DNA of 64,000 bases from Chryseobacterium gallinarum (GCF_001021975.1 NZ_CP009928.1:1798001-1862000), one strand, 5' to 3'. Shown: positions 50,420 to 60,434, counted from the first letter of the stretch. The notes: generated from the letters alone by a model not told the origin. A program made the numbers and translations.

Positions 50420-52240
50420 ATGAGTTATTTAGAATTTAATGATCCCTTTACAGGGGAATGGACCTCTTTCATGGAGGCGGTAGAAACTTATAATGGTAGC
50501 CCGATCACCGATATGTTGTGTCAGGAAATGGATGAAATATATAAGAAAGTCAACAATAAATATTACCGGCGGGTAATTGCTGACGGAAAAATCAATGTTA
50601 AATGGTTCGGGGCTATTGGAGATGGAGTGAATGACGAGTATATATATTTTACAAAAGCATTGAAGTTTATTGCAGATATAGGAGGGGGAACATTATATGT
50701 ACCTGCGGGGAAATATAAATTAAGCCATGTGGATTGTGAAACAAAAAAATTCTCAAATATTACTATACTTGCTTATGGAGCCGAATTTATTCAGGACATT
50801 GGCACTAAAACCGAGTTTATTGTTCCGGTAACGCCGGAAAATCCTGAGGGGAAGATTTATACCTATGGAAGATATCGTGCCGCAGATGGAATGTTTGTAT
50901 TTGATGCCAAAGTTTCAATGCAGACCGATGACTCTAATTCCATAAAGAATATCAAGTTTATTGGGGCAAAGTTTATTTCCAATGTTAAACAGTATGGTTT
51001 CGATGAACTACTTCACCATGTTTGTATGCACGGGGTATCTAATGTTACTTTTGAATATTGTTCTTTTATAGGATTCTTAGGCGATGGAGTTGCTGTTTGC
51101 AGAGGTTTGCGTGAAGACGGAATCAGAGATGCCTATAATAAAGATGTCAATTTTTATAAATGTAATTTTGACGGTATAAATAATAATAACAGACAGGGAA
51201 TTTCCATCTATTATTGCGATGGGTTCAGTATAGATTTTTGTAATTTCGAAAATATCTGCAGACCGGATATGATTGGAGCTGTTGATATAGAGTCAGATAC
51301 ATCTAATACTATTTCCAGAAAAGGGGTTATATCAAATTGTAGTTTTAAAAATATCGGCGGAGGTAACGGAGCTGTTACTATATTCTTAAGAAATTATGAC
51401 GGATCAGAAGAGAAAATTTCTCATTTAGGTTATATTATTGATAATTGTGATTTTGATAAGGTTGTAACCCCCTTATCCGTAATCGGAAATAATAATTTTA
51501 TGTCCTCTCCTTCAAATTATGGCGTGGTGTTTCAAAATAACAGATGTTTCAATATACAGGGAGCTGCTGATTTACGCAAAGCATTTGGTGTATTGTTTTA
51601 CAATAACCTGTTTAGAAATGTTATCTCGGAAACGATGACCGTAATACGGGCCGAAGGAGGTAAAAATATAACTTTTGAGAAAAATACTTTTGATGGGTGT
51701 AACAATGCGGCAGGATTAGCATTTGTTGGTACTACTAAAAATATCAGCTTTATACAGAATCAGTTTTATAACTTCTCAGGGACATTTATAACAATCAACG
51801 ATCCAGGCGGAATTGGAAAAATTATAGGAAATGAATTAGTTTCTTCAGTAGTAGATGTCCAGCATCCGCTTGTGACTGGTTCTTCAGCAACTCCGGAAAA
51901 ACTTACCAATGCTGTTGTAAAGGACAATGTATATGGAGAGAATATTTCACCTGTGAATCTGTATTTTTTTCTTAATGCCAATAATGCCCCCACTTTAGAT
52001 AGTATTACTCCTGATAAAGTTATGTATGGAGAAAGCCAGTGTCAAATGACGGGAACCATGCCTTCAGGATTTCTTGGAGACCCAACTGTTATGGCTAAAA
52101 TGTCTCGTGAGAATATCGGGAATAATTATTATCCCCATGTCTATCAAACAATATATCCATCTCCCGATAACCATGGGAATATTTGGAGAAGACAGGCTAT
52201 CAATCAGACAACTTGGGGTGCTTTTGTCCAGATCCCATAG
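50420..52240 (+). CDS. right-handed beta-helix, tailspike-like protein
   Basis: 606 residues with no signal peptide. Residues ~55-110 (INVKWFGAIGDGVNDEYIYFTKALKFIADIGGGTLYVPAGKYKLS) are the pectate-lyase-3 entry motif found in phage tailspikes and glycan lyases. Residues 110-500 have parallel beta-helix rungs (NITILAYGAEFI, NIKFIGAKFIS, NVTFEYCSFIG, NKDVNFYKCNF, GVISNCSFKNIGGG, NITFEKNTFDGC). The C-terminal IWRRQAINQTTWGAFVQIP resembles phage fibre ends. There are no phage genes nearby. Substrate unknown; could be a domesticated spike or tailocin part. It is flanked by terminators, hence monocistronic. Confidence 0.8.
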   Translation: MSYLEFNDPFTGEWTSFMEAVETYNGSPITDMLCQEMDEIYKKVNNKYYRRVIADGKINVKWFGAIGDGVNDEYIYFTKALKFIADIGGGTLYVPAGKYKLSHVDCETKKFSNITILAYGAEFIQDIGTKTEFIVPVTPENPEGKIYTYGRYRAADGMFVFDAKVSMQTDDSNSIKNIKFIGAKFISNVKQYGFDELLHHVCMHGVSNVTFEYCSFIGFLGDGVAVCRGLREDGIRDAYNKDVNFYKCNFDGINNNNRQGISIYYCDGFSIDFCNFENICRPDMIGAVDIESDTSNTISRKGVISNCSFKNIGGGNGAVTIFLRNYDGSEEKISHLGYIIDNCDFDKVVTPLSVIGNNNFMSSPSNYGVVFQNNRCFNIQGAADLRKAFGVLFYNNLFRNVISETMTVIRAEGGKNITFEKNTFDGCNNAAGLAFVGTTKNISFIQNQFYNFSGTFITINDPGGIGKIIGNELVSSVVDVQHPLVTGSSATPEKLTNAVVKDNVYGENISPVNLYFFLNANNAPTLDSITPDKVMYGESQCQMTGTMPSGFLGDPTVMAKMSRENIGNNYYPHVYQTIYPSPDNHGNIWRRQAINQTTWGAFVQIP

Positions 52241-52257
52241 TAAAAAATAAAATTTTT

Positions 52258-52289
52258 ATATTCCGAACATGACTTCGGAATATTTTTTT
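52258..52289 (+). terminator. rho-independent terminator after the beta-helix gene
   Basis: ATATTCCGAA (52258-52267) pairs with TTCGGAATAT (52274-52283), followed by seven T. Confidence 0.88.
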
Positions 52290-52400
52290 GTAATTATTTC
52301 ATGGGTTCATTCTAAAATACGATTGGTTTATAGGATATTGTCAACATAAACCTTTGTTTTTAAAAATAGAATATTAATTACATTTACCGCAAAAACACCC

Positions 52401-53936
52401 ATGCTGATTAAAATTTATGGCAGCGCCATTCACGGAGTTGCTGCGCAAACAATTACTATTGAGGTCAATATTGATACCGGTGGAGTAGGGTATCATTTGG
52501 TAGGCCTTCCTGATAATGCCATTAAAGAAAGCAGCTATAGGATATCTGCCGCCTTGAAGAATGTTGGCTATAAAATTCCCGGTAAGAAAATTACTATTAA
52601 TATGGCACCCGCAGACCTTAGAAAAGAAGGCTCTGCTTATGACCTGAGTATTGCCATTGGCATTTTGGCAGCTTCAGATCAGATCCTTGCCGAAGATATT
52701 CAGCAGTATATCATTATGGGAGAGTTATCCCTGGATGGCAGTCTGCAACCGATTAAAGGAGTATTGCCCATTGCCATTCAGGCCAGGGAAGAAGGTTTCA
52801 AAGGAATTATTCTTCCCATTCAGAATGCGAAAGAAGCCGCTATTGTGGATGATCTTGAGGTGTATGGTGTACAGAATATTAAGGAAGTTATTGATTTCTT
52901 CAACGAAGGAAAAGCTATTGAAAAAATAATATTAGACACTCAGAAAGAATTTCATGAAAAGATCAATGACTTTCCATTTGACTTTTCTGAAGTAAAAGGC
53001 CAGGAAACAGCAAAAAGGGCCATGGAAGTAGCCGCTGCAGGAGGGCATAATATTATCCTGATAGGCCCTCCCGGAAGTGGAAAAACAATGTTGGCTAAAA
53101 GGGTTCCCAGCATCTTACCTCCATTGACAATAAAAGAAGCGCTGGAAACAACAAAAATACATTCCGTAGCAGGGAAAATTGGAGCAGAGGCATCTTTAAT
53201 GACTGTTCGTCCCTTCAGGTCCCCTCATCATACCATTTCAGATGTAGCTTTGGTAGGCGGTGGAAGCTATCCGCAACCCGGAGAAATTTCTCTTGCCCAT
53301 AATGGTGTACTTTTTCTCGATGAAATGCCGGAGTTTAAGCGGACCGTATTGGAAGTTATGAGACAACCTTTGGAAGACAGGGAAGTTACCATTTCAAGAG
53401 CCCGGTTTAGCGTAAATTATCCGGCAAGTTTTATGTTGGTAGCCTCTATGAATCCCAGTCCTAGCGGTTTTTTTCCTGATGACCCCAATAATACTTCCTC
53501 CGTATACGAAATGCAACGATATATGAATAAACTTTCAGGTCCTCTCCTGGACCGTATTGATATTCACATTGAAGTGCAGAAAGTAGAATTTGAGCAGCTT
53601 TCCGAGAAAAGGAAAGGAGAGAGCAGTAAAGCAATACGGGCGCGTGTGTTGAAAGCAAGGAATATTCAGAATGAACGGTATAAATACCTTAATATCAGTT
53701 GCAATGCCCAGATAGGACCCAAAGAACTTGAAGCTTTCTGCGAGCTGGATGAAACTTCTTTTAACCTCATCAAATTAGCAATGGAAAAGCTAAACCTTTC
53801 CGCCAGGGCTTATGATCGGATCTTAAAGGTAGCGCGAACAATAGCAGACCTTGAAGAATCCGAAAAAATTCTTTCACATCATATCTCTGAAGCCATTCAG
53901 TACCGAAGTTTAGACAGGGAATTCTGGAATGCCTGA
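52401..53936 (+). CDS. comM: YifB/ComM-family Mg-chelatase-like AAA+ ATPase
   Basis: 511 residues. N-terminal Lon-protease-like/ChlI domain (GVAAQTITIEVNIDTGGVGYHLVGLPDNAIKESSYRISAAL), then AAA+ with Walker A IGPPGSGKTMLAKRVPSI, Walker B LFLDEMPEF, the helix-2 insert HHTISDVALVGGG, and a C-terminal lid (LNLSARAYDRILKVARTIADLE). In Gram-negatives ComM is a hexameric branch-migration helicase assisting natural transformation, relevant to cassette exchange but not proof of competence here. Confidence 0.95.
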   Translation: MLIKIYGSAIHGVAAQTITIEVNIDTGGVGYHLVGLPDNAIKESSYRISAALKNVGYKIPGKKITINMAPADLRKEGSAYDLSIAIGILAASDQILAEDIQQYIIMGELSLDGSLQPIKGVLPIAIQAREEGFKGIILPIQNAKEAAIVDDLEVYGVQNIKEVIDFFNEGKAIEKIILDTQKEFHEKINDFPFDFSEVKGQETAKRAMEVAAAGGHNIILIGPPGSGKTMLAKRVPSILPPLTIKEALETTKIHSVAGKIGAEASLMTVRPFRSPHHTISDVALVGGGSYPQPGEISLAHNGVLFLDEMPEFKRTVLEVMRQPLEDREVTISRARFSVNYPASFMLVASMNPSPSGFFPDDPNNTSSVYEMQRYMNKLSGPLLDRIDIHIEVQKVEFEQLSEKRKGESSKAIRARVLKARNIQNERYKYLNISCNAQIGPKELEAFCELDETSFNLIKLAMEKLNLSARAYDRILKVARTIADLEESEKILSHHISEAIQYRSLDREFWNA

Positions 53937-53947
53937 TCTGCATTTTA

Positions 53948-54760
53948 TTATTTATAGTTAATGATAAATTCCTTTTCAATAAAGTTATTATTGGATTTTA
54001 ATTCCCGTTGGGCTTCTATAGTCATCTGTTTGAAATCGACAGATATCTTATTCCCGTGCTCATCAATAAGAGTAGGCATATTTCCCCCTTTCATATCGGC
54101 TAAAGGGTCCGCATATTCCTGAAGCTTTAGCTGAATGTATTTCTTTTTATCAATCAACAAAGGTTTTTCTCCAAAAAATGTTTCTACAATTCCTGAGGTG
54201 TTGTATTCTTTATCCAGCACCTTATTTCTGACCAGAGTAAAATGATAATAACGCCGGTCATCATATATTTCCAGAATCATCCCCGGCAGTCCGCGGAACT
54301 TATAGGGACCTTCCGGAAAAGGAATGCTTTCTGCAAACCATGCGGTCCATTGTCTTCCACCAAAATGTGTCCTGGCAGCCTGAACTTTTATGGAGCCCAT
54401 CATTTTGGTTTCCGGCAGAATAGACCATTTCATTTCATCATGGCTTTTCAATTGTACGGGAGTTGACCCTGCAGAAAGATAATTGATATTATCAAAGCTG
54501 TTTCTGTCTCTTTTGATATAATGGTATAATTGTGTTCTCTCATACCTTGATTCTGAGCTCACATTTTTTGTAATACTATCATTCTTATAATCGATCAATG
54601 AAAAATATTTTACAGATTTGGGATTAATATCTGTAATAAAAAATTCTTTAATTTCCTGATTGGCAATAGTGTCTGGTTTAAATTTTAATTCATAATAAAA
54701 TCTGTTGCTTTGTGCATATACCATTGAGCTTGCCAGAAGAAGAAAAACGAATCTGATCAT
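53948..54760 (-). CDS. GLPGLI-family secreted protein
   Basis: 270 residues. Signal peptide MIRFVFLLLASSMVYAQ. The name motif appears as KFRGLPGMILEIYDDRRYYHFTL near residue 157, preceded by the metal- or ligand-like HFGGRQWTAWFAESIPFPEGPYKF. This is a Bacteroidetes-specific family of unknown function, exported and often near TonB systems or peptidases. Convergent with comM with only 11 bases between stops. Confidence 0.9.
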   Translation of the reverse strand: MIRFVFLLLASSMVYAQSNRFYYELKFKPDTIANQEIKEFFITDINPKSVKYFSLIDYKNDSITKNVSSESRYERTQLYHYIKRDRNSFDNINYLSAGSTPVQLKSHDEMKWSILPETKMMGSIKVQAARTHFGGRQWTAWFAESIPFPEGPYKFRGLPGMILEIYDDRRYYHFTLVRNKVLDKEYNTSGIVETFFGEKPLLIDKKKYIQLKLQEYADPLADMKGGNMPTLIDEHGNKISVDFKQMTIEAQRELKSNNNFIEKEFIINYK

Positions 54761-55342
54761 AAGTGTCTTTTTCTACATACTACCAAAAAGCAAACCCTTT
54801 TCTAACGTATGACTGGTATTTTCGCGACATTATAAAAAAATAACAAAAACATTATTTTTTTTAACATCATTTAATTTAAAAATTAATGTTTTTTTCATTT
54901 GTTGCTGTAATACAGTTGCTTATGTCTTTTGCTTTATGGATTTAAAATTATTAATTCGACAATATAATATAATGTAGAAATTATGTAACACTTTATCCAA
55001 ATTATTATGTTAAATTTAATTTTCAAATTATTAAAATTAATTCATTATGAAAGATTAAGTCAATGCATATTTGTTTATTTGGTGTATTTACAATAAAAAA
55101 TACGAAAATAAACTGTCTTTTTGATAGTAATAAATAAAGCTTTAGCATTATTTATAGTTCTACTGAATAAGTAGATCCTTTAGTCTTTCCGATATCTACC
55201 TTGCTACCGTAAAATTGCAGTTAATCAGTTAGCTGTGCCTATCCTTTATGTCTGTTTGTTTTATTTAAAGCTGCTCACATTCAGGAATGAACTGCTATTA
55301 TGGTAGATGCGGATATTAGAAGACATACATTAATTACTAACC
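54761..55342. other. 582-bp AT-rich intergenic region upstream of the NRPS-like gene
   Basis: No ORF, tRNA or clear terminator seen. The first half is exceptionally AT-rich with long A/T runs; no R1, R2 or R3 repeat is recognised. A long leader suggests regulated expression of the biosynthetic cluster, but no named riboswitch could be identified. Confidence 0.6.
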
Positions 55343-58300
55343 ATGAATTACATTAATTTATTACAAATGCCAAACACAACACCTACACTAGAAACACAAC
55401 CATCAGGAGCAACTGTATTGCTGTCTTCGGAAGACAGGGAAAAGCTTTTACAAAAATTTAATATGACCGGCTGGGACTACCTGCAGGAAGAAACATTAGA
55501 ATCTCTCTTCAGGAATCAGGCACGTCGCCATCCCGATAATATTGCAATTGTATACCAGCACCAGACAATGACTTATAAAGAATTGGATGAGCGAAGCAAC
55601 CAGCTCGCCAATGCATTATTAGATAAAGGAATAAAAGAAGGAAAATATGTCCCGGTATGGCTGGACCGTTCTCTGGAATGGGCAATAGCCGTTCTTGGAA
55701 TTATTAAAACAGGAGCAGCCTATGTACCCATAGATCCTGCCTATCCGGTAAAAAGAGTAGAATATATTCTTTCAGACACTTCTGCAGAGTTTATTATTAC
55801 AAACCATTCATTAGGTGAACAGCTGACAAAAAGCGGGAAAACAAAAATTTTCGAACTGGAGCAAATGAGCAGCCTGGATTCCTGGTCCTCAAATGATCCG
55901 GCCCTTAAGGTGAATCAAAATGCCTTAGCTTACACCATTTATACTTCGGGCTCTACAGGAAAGCCCAAAGGAGTTATGATTACACATCATACCATTCAGC
56001 ATTTAGTAACCTGGCATAATCATCATTTCCATGTTGATCACACCTCACACTTAAGTTTGGTGGCAGGGCTGGCATTTGATATATCCGTATGGGAGTTTTG
56101 GTCGGCACTTACTTCGGGAGGCACTATTTTTATAGCAGATAATGAAGAAAGGACCAATGTATCTGCTTTAGTGGATTATTACCGTAAAAACCGGATTACC
56201 CATGGCTTTGTTCCTTCCGTGCTGGCACCGGCAGTTGTGGATAGTACCCGGAACTATAATGATTTGACATTGAAATATCTCTTTACGGGAGGAGAAAAGC
56301 TCAAACCGGTACTCACAACAGAGCTGAACTATGAATTGATTGATTATTATGGTCCTACAGAATGTACCGTGTATGCCACCTTTAAAAAAGTTAAAGACGT
56401 CAACGGGCAGTATGTATCCTCAATTGGAAAACCGATAGCGAATGCCAAAGCTTATATTTTGAACGAAAACCTGGAAGTATTACCGGTAGGCGCCGTGGGT
56501 GAGCTATTTATTGGCGGAAATATCTTGGCTAAAGGATACCTGAATAATGAAGAGCTTACAGCCGCTAAATTTATTGCCAATCCATTTAAAGAAAATGAAA
56601 AACTATATCGGACAGGAGATCTCGCCAGATGGCTTCCCGACGGTGATATTGAATTTCTGGGAAGAATGGATAATCAGGTAAAAATCCGTGGATTCCGGAT
56701 TGAGCTGGGAGAAATAGAGCGTAGTCTTACTCAGGATAAAAATATCCGGGAAGCCCTGGTGATCACAAAAGATACAGTAAATGGAAATAAATATCTGGTG
56801 GCGTTCGTTGTGGCAACACCCGGAGCTGAAAAAGACGGTACTTCTGTTAGAAATCAACTGAAAGAAGAGCTGCCGGGGTATATGATTCCGGCCCAGATCA
56901 TTTTTATAGATAAGATTCCTTTAACGGCAAATGGTAAAACAGATATCCGGTCTTTAAGGGATCTTGCAGATAAAGAAGCCAGAGATCTGATTTCATTGGA
57001 ACCGCCAACCAATGAAACCGAGAGAATAATAGCAGACATCTGGTCTTCAGAATTGGAACGTCCGGTTATTAATATAACGGATAACTTTTTTGATATCGGA
57101 GGAAACTCTCTTTTAGTAGCGGTGGTAGCCGTTGCACTGCAAAGAAAATTGGACATGAAGGTTTATCTGAGGGATATTTACCAATACCCGGTACTGCAGG
57201 ATCTTTCGGAAGTATTGATCAACAGGGCCAAAGCATTCAGAGAGGCAGCACCCGTAGAAGATGTAGAACCTTACGTGGAATTACAACAGGATGTGTATCT
57301 GGCTCCCGGAACTGTTTTTGCAGGAGGCTTCGATCCAAAACAGATGGAAAACCCGGCCGTCATTTTCTTAACCGGAGTGACAGGTTTTGTGGGGATTCAC
57401 CTTTTACAGGAGCTTCTGGATACCACACAAGCGGATATTTACTGTCTGGTAAGAGCTGAGGATGAATTCCATGCTATGGAGAAAATAGACCGTTGTTTTA
57501 AACAATATCATATCCCTCAAAAACATGAACAAAAATCCAGGATTATTCCCGTAATAGGTGATCTTGCCCTCCCTGCATTAGGTCTTTCGGATGACAAATT
57601 CAAAATGCTGGCAACAAAAGCTGATCTTATTTACCATTCCGGAAGCTCCGTGAATTTTATCGAACCTTATTCTTATATGAAGGCTCCGAATGTGGAAGGA
57701 TTGAGAGAGATTATAAAGCTTGCCGGAGCCGAAAGGACCAAATGTCTCGCCTTGTTGTCTACAATTTCTGTATATAGCTGGGGGCATATATTCACAGGCA
57801 AAAAAGTGATGCTTGAATCCGATGATATCGAACAAAATATCCTTTCGGTAAGCAAAGATATCGGATATGTCAGAAGTAAATATGTGATGGAAGCAGTAGC
57901 AGATCTGGCGGCAAAAGAAGGATTGCCTTTGATTACCTACCGTCTCGGCTACGCCATGTGTCACAGCGAAACAGGCGCCAGCGCACCTTATCAATGGTGG
58001 TCCGGACTGGTGAAAAACTGTGTAGAATTTCAGTCCTATCCTGCACTTACAGAACTCAGAGAGGGATTAATCACTGTAGATTATATGACAAAAGCAATGG
58101 CCCATATTACAAAAAATAAGGACGCTATAGGGAAAAAATTTAACCTCATTGCAAGTCCTGAAACGAATCTTACCCTGGAGGATTTCTTCGGTCTGATGAA
58201 AAAGTATTATGCATTCCCGCTTAAAGGTCTTCCTTATAAAGAATGGAGAAAGCAATGGGAAGACGACAGTAAAAACCGTTTATACCCACTAACGAGCCTT

Positions 58301-58477
58301 TTTAAAGATAATATGCATGAAGGACTGTCTACGGTTGAACTTTACCAGAACACCTATGTTTGGGATTGTTCCAATGTTACCCGCTTTTTGGAAGGATCCG
58401 GAATCAAAGAACCGGTATTTGATAAAACCATACTTGATTCTTACTTACAATATCTGGGAATTCCTGTTACAGAATAA
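55343..58477 (+). CDS. stand-alone NRPS-like A-PCP-reductase (aldehyde-forming) enzyme
   Basis: 1044 residues. Adenylation domain ~30-520: A3 LAYTIYTSGSTGKPKGVMI, A4 LAFDISVWEF, A5 YYGPTECT, A7 YRTGDLARWLPDGDIEFLGR, A8 QVKIRGFRIELGEIE, A10 IPLTANGKTD. Carrier domain: DNFFDIGGNSLLVAVV with phosphopantetheine Ser589. Thioester reductase from ~665: NAD(P) motif FLTGVTGFVGIHLLQELL and catalytic Y842-x3-K846 (YVRSK). There is no condensation or thioesterase domain, so a single amino acid is activated and released reductively as an aldehyde or alcohol, as in Lys2-type enzymes. Manual reading of the pocket gives D-I-W-F-F-G-Y-V-Y-K, which I cannot match to a known substrate. Confidence 0.92.
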   Translation: MNYINLLQMPNTTPTLETQPSGATVLLSSEDREKLLQKFNMTGWDYLQEETLESLFRNQARRHPDNIAIVYQHQTMTYKELDERSNQLANALLDKGIKEGKYVPVWLDRSLEWAIAVLGIIKTGAAYVPIDPAYPVKRVEYILSDTSAEFIITNHSLGEQLTKSGKTKIFELEQMSSLDSWSSNDPALKVNQNALAYTIYTSGSTGKPKGVMITHHTIQHLVTWHNHHFHVDHTSHLSLVAGLAFDISVWEFWSALTSGGTIFIADNEERTNVSALVDYYRKNRITHGFVPSVLAPAVVDSTRNYNDLTLKYLFTGGEKLKPVLTTELNYELIDYYGPTECTVYATFKKVKDVNGQYVSSIGKPIANAKAYILNENLEVLPVGAVGELFIGGNILAKGYLNNEELTAAKFIANPFKENEKLYRTGDLARWLPDGDIEFLGRMDNQVKIRGFRIELGEIERSLTQDKNIREALVITKDTVNGNKYLVAFVVATPGAEKDGTSVRNQLKEELPGYMIPAQIIFIDKIPLTANGKTDIRSLRDLADKEARDLISLEPPTNETERIIADIWSSELERPVINITDNFFDIGGNSLLVAVVAVALQRKLDMKVYLRDIYQYPVLQDLSEVLINRAKAFREAAPVEDVEPYVELQQDVYLAPGTVFAGGFDPKQMENPAVIFLTGVTGFVGIHLLQELLDTTQADIYCLVRAEDEFHAMEKIDRCFKQYHIPQKHEQKSRIIPVIGDLALPALGLSDDKFKMLATKADLIYHSGSSVNFIEPYSYMKAPNVEGLREIIKLAGAERTKCLALLSTISVYSWGHIFTGKKVMLESDDIEQNILSVSKDIGYVRSKYVMEAVADLAAKEGLPLITYRLGYAMCHSETGASAPYQWWSGLVKNCVEFQSYPALTELREGLITVDYMTKAMAHITKNKDAIGKKFNLIASPETNLTLEDFFGLMKKYYAFPLKGLPYKEWRKQWEDDSKNRLYPLTSLFKDNMHEGLSTVELYQNTYVWDCSNVTRFLEGSGIKEPVFDKTILDSYLQYLGIPVTE

Positions 58478-58482
58478 ATACC

Positions 58483-58512
58483 AATCAGGCAGCTTAGCTG
58501 TCTGATTTTTTA
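58483..58512 (+). terminator. terminator between NRPS-like and decarboxylase genes
   Basis: AATCAGGCAGC, loop TTA, GCTGTCTGATT, then six T. The same ATAAATACCAAT plus CAGGCAGC design recurs after the acetyltransferase gene. Confidence 0.82.
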
Positions 58513-58551
58513 TGATGAGAGAAATCTTATTTTATCAATAATAAAAAATTA

Positions 58552-59703
58552 ATGAAAGCCAGAGAACAAAAAAAATTAATAAACTTTATTAATGTAATAA
58601 AAGAAAAATCTACTTTTTCTATTGGCTATCCTTTTGCCAGAGATTTTGATTATACTGAACTTTACGATCTGTTTCAATATCCGATTGCGAATGTAGGGGA
58701 TCCCTTTATAGAAAGCAATTATGCTGTAAATTCCTTTGAAATTGAAAGAGAAGTGATTCAATTCTTTGCCGGTTTATTCAGGGCACCAAAAGATAATTAT
58801 TCAGGGTATGTTACCAGCGGAGGAAGTGAAGGTAATCTTTATGGGCTGTACATCGCAAGGGAAATATATCCCGAAGCTATAGTGTATCATTCTTCTGAAG
58901 CTCATTACAGTATAACCAAAAATATTCGCTTACTGAACTTACGATCTGTAGAAATACAGGCGGACTCAAAAGGAGAAATGGATTATAATGCCTTAGAACA
59001 GTCAATAGAACAACACCGGCATTTGCCCGTCATCATTATTGCCAATATAGGAACTACTATGACGGAGGCTAAAGATGATATTCCCACAATCAGGCAGATT
59101 TTAAAAAAATGCTCTATAGAATCCTATTATATCCATTGTGATGCAGCGCTTTCGGGAGCTTACCTTCCGTTATTAGAAGATGACCCCCGTTTTGATTTCA
59201 AGAATGGAATAGACAGCATTGCCTGTAGCGGGCATAAATTTATTGGTTCACCTGTTCCATGTGGAATAGTGATTGTCAAAAAAAACTATAAAGAGCGATT
59301 AGGGCAATACATATCATATATAGGTTCGCAGGATACAACGATTGCCGGATCCCGGAACGGGCATAGCCCGGTATTTTTATGGTACGCCGTCAAAAAGCTG
59401 GGCAGGGAAGGAATGCTCTTAAGGGCACAGCAATCTCTTTCCATGGCAATATATGTTCAGCGCAGGCTTGAGGAAAATAATATATTCTGCTTTCGGAATG
59501 AAAATGCCATTACTGTAGTATTTTCCAAGCCGGATGATCAGTTATGCCGTAAATGGCAATTAGCAACTAAAAATGGATATGCCCATCTCATTTGCATGCC
59601 TGGTATTTCCAAAAACATTATTGATGATTTTTTTAATGACTTATTGAAAACGCTTCCTGTAAGTAATAAGAATCTTCTTGAGAATGCCTGCCCCTTGACA
59701 TGA
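58552..59703 (+). CDS. PLP-dependent decarboxylase, histidine decarboxylase type
   Basis: 383 residues, the size of the PLP histidine decarboxylases of Morganella and Klebsiella (~378). Group II decarboxylase features: N-terminal substrate loop FSIGYPFARDFDYTELYD, GYVTSGGSEGNLYGLYIAREIYPEAIVYHSSEAHYSITKN (PLP-stacking His), NIGTTMTEAKDDI, IHCDAALSGAY (Asp to pyridine N) and the Schiff-base Lys229 in CSGHKFIGSPVPCGIV. Substrate could be histidine, serine or an NRPS-related amino acid. It follows the NRPS-like gene after 74 bases including a terminator hairpin. Confidence 0.85.
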   Translation: MKAREQKKLINFINVIKEKSTFSIGYPFARDFDYTELYDLFQYPIANVGDPFIESNYAVNSFEIEREVIQFFAGLFRAPKDNYSGYVTSGGSEGNLYGLYIAREIYPEAIVYHSSEAHYSITKNIRLLNLRSVEIQADSKGEMDYNALEQSIEQHRHLPVIIIANIGTTMTEAKDDIPTIRQILKKCSIESYYIHCDAALSGAYLPLLEDDPRFDFKNGIDSIACSGHKFIGSPVPCGIVIVKKNYKERLGQYISYIGSQDTTIAGSRNGHSPVFLWYAVKKLGREGMLLRAQQSLSMAIYVQRRLEENNIFCFRNENAITVVFSKPDDQLCRKWQLATKNGYAHLICMPGISKNIIDDFFNDLLKTLPVSNKNLLENACPLT

Positions 59704-59738
59704 ATTAATATAATAACACACCAATACAACTATTTATT

Positions 59739-60377
59739 ATGAAAAACAATTTAGAAACATTAGCTCCTGAAACAGGATTTGAAACTCCTGTTGTCTTTAC
59801 AGAACCTGAATCCTGGCATTGGAAAGTATTAGCAAAAGCTTTTATAACTGATCCTACTATTAGATTCTGGTTTAACGGAAAAGAGAATGAAGATTTACTT
59901 GAAAATTTTTTTGAAGCTGTGGTTAAGGATGTTTTAATGTCAGGGGGTACAGTATTCAGTAGTGCTGACCGAAAGGCCGTTTTCGTGTGGGCCTGGCTGG
60001 GAAATACAGATCAGAAGGCTAACACATTTAAAGAGAAATGGCATGGTATCCTTGGAGAAACAGGCGTAAAACGATACAATTGGCTTTATGAAGCCGGAAA
60101 CATCCACTTAAACCCTGATAAAGTTCAAAAAAGTATGGAGCCTGCTTATTTAGCAGTACTTCCTGAAGCTCAGGGACGTGGGTATGGCAGCCATCTTTTT
60201 AAATGGACTTTAGACTATTTTGACCGGAAAGGTTATGATGCCCCTTTTATATTGGCAAGTACAAGACGTTCAGCAAAATTATATTGCCCTTTATTAGGCT
60301 ATGATGTCCATAAAGAGGTATTTGTAAACAGCAATGATACAGAACCAATAGGTGTTTTTTTAAAACGGAAAAAGTAA
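59739..60377 (+). CDS. GNAT-family N-acetyltransferase
   Basis: 212 residues. Acetyl-CoA motif A: LAVLPEAQGRGYGSHLFKWTL (Q-x-x-G-x-G), motif B: FILASTRRSAKLYCPLLGYDV. The N-terminal WHWKVLAKAFITDPTIRFWF is typical of small-molecule acetyltransferases. 35 bases after the decarboxylase gene, so co-transcribed; it may acylate the amine produced by it. Substrate unknown. Confidence 0.9.
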   Translation: MKNNLETLAPETGFETPVVFTEPESWHWKVLAKAFITDPTIRFWFNGKENEDLLENFFEAVVKDVLMSGGTVFSSADRKAVFVWAWLGNTDQKANTFKEKWHGILGETGVKRYNWLYEAGNIHLNPDKVQKSMEPAYLAVLPEAQGRGYGSHLFKWTLDYFDRKGYDAPFILASTRRSAKLYCPLLGYDVHKEVFVNSNDTEPIGVFLKRKK

Positions 60378-60405
60378 ATACCATAATAAATACCAATGAA
60401 AAATG

Positions 60406-60434
60406 AAAACCAGGCAGCAAAGCTGCCTGGTTTT
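60406..60434. terminator. bidirectional terminator between the GNAT and spondin genes
   Basis: AAAACCAGGCAGC, loop AAA, GCTGCCTGGTTTT: a perfect 13-bp stem with A/T tails usable from both strands; serves the two convergent genes. Confidence 0.92.
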
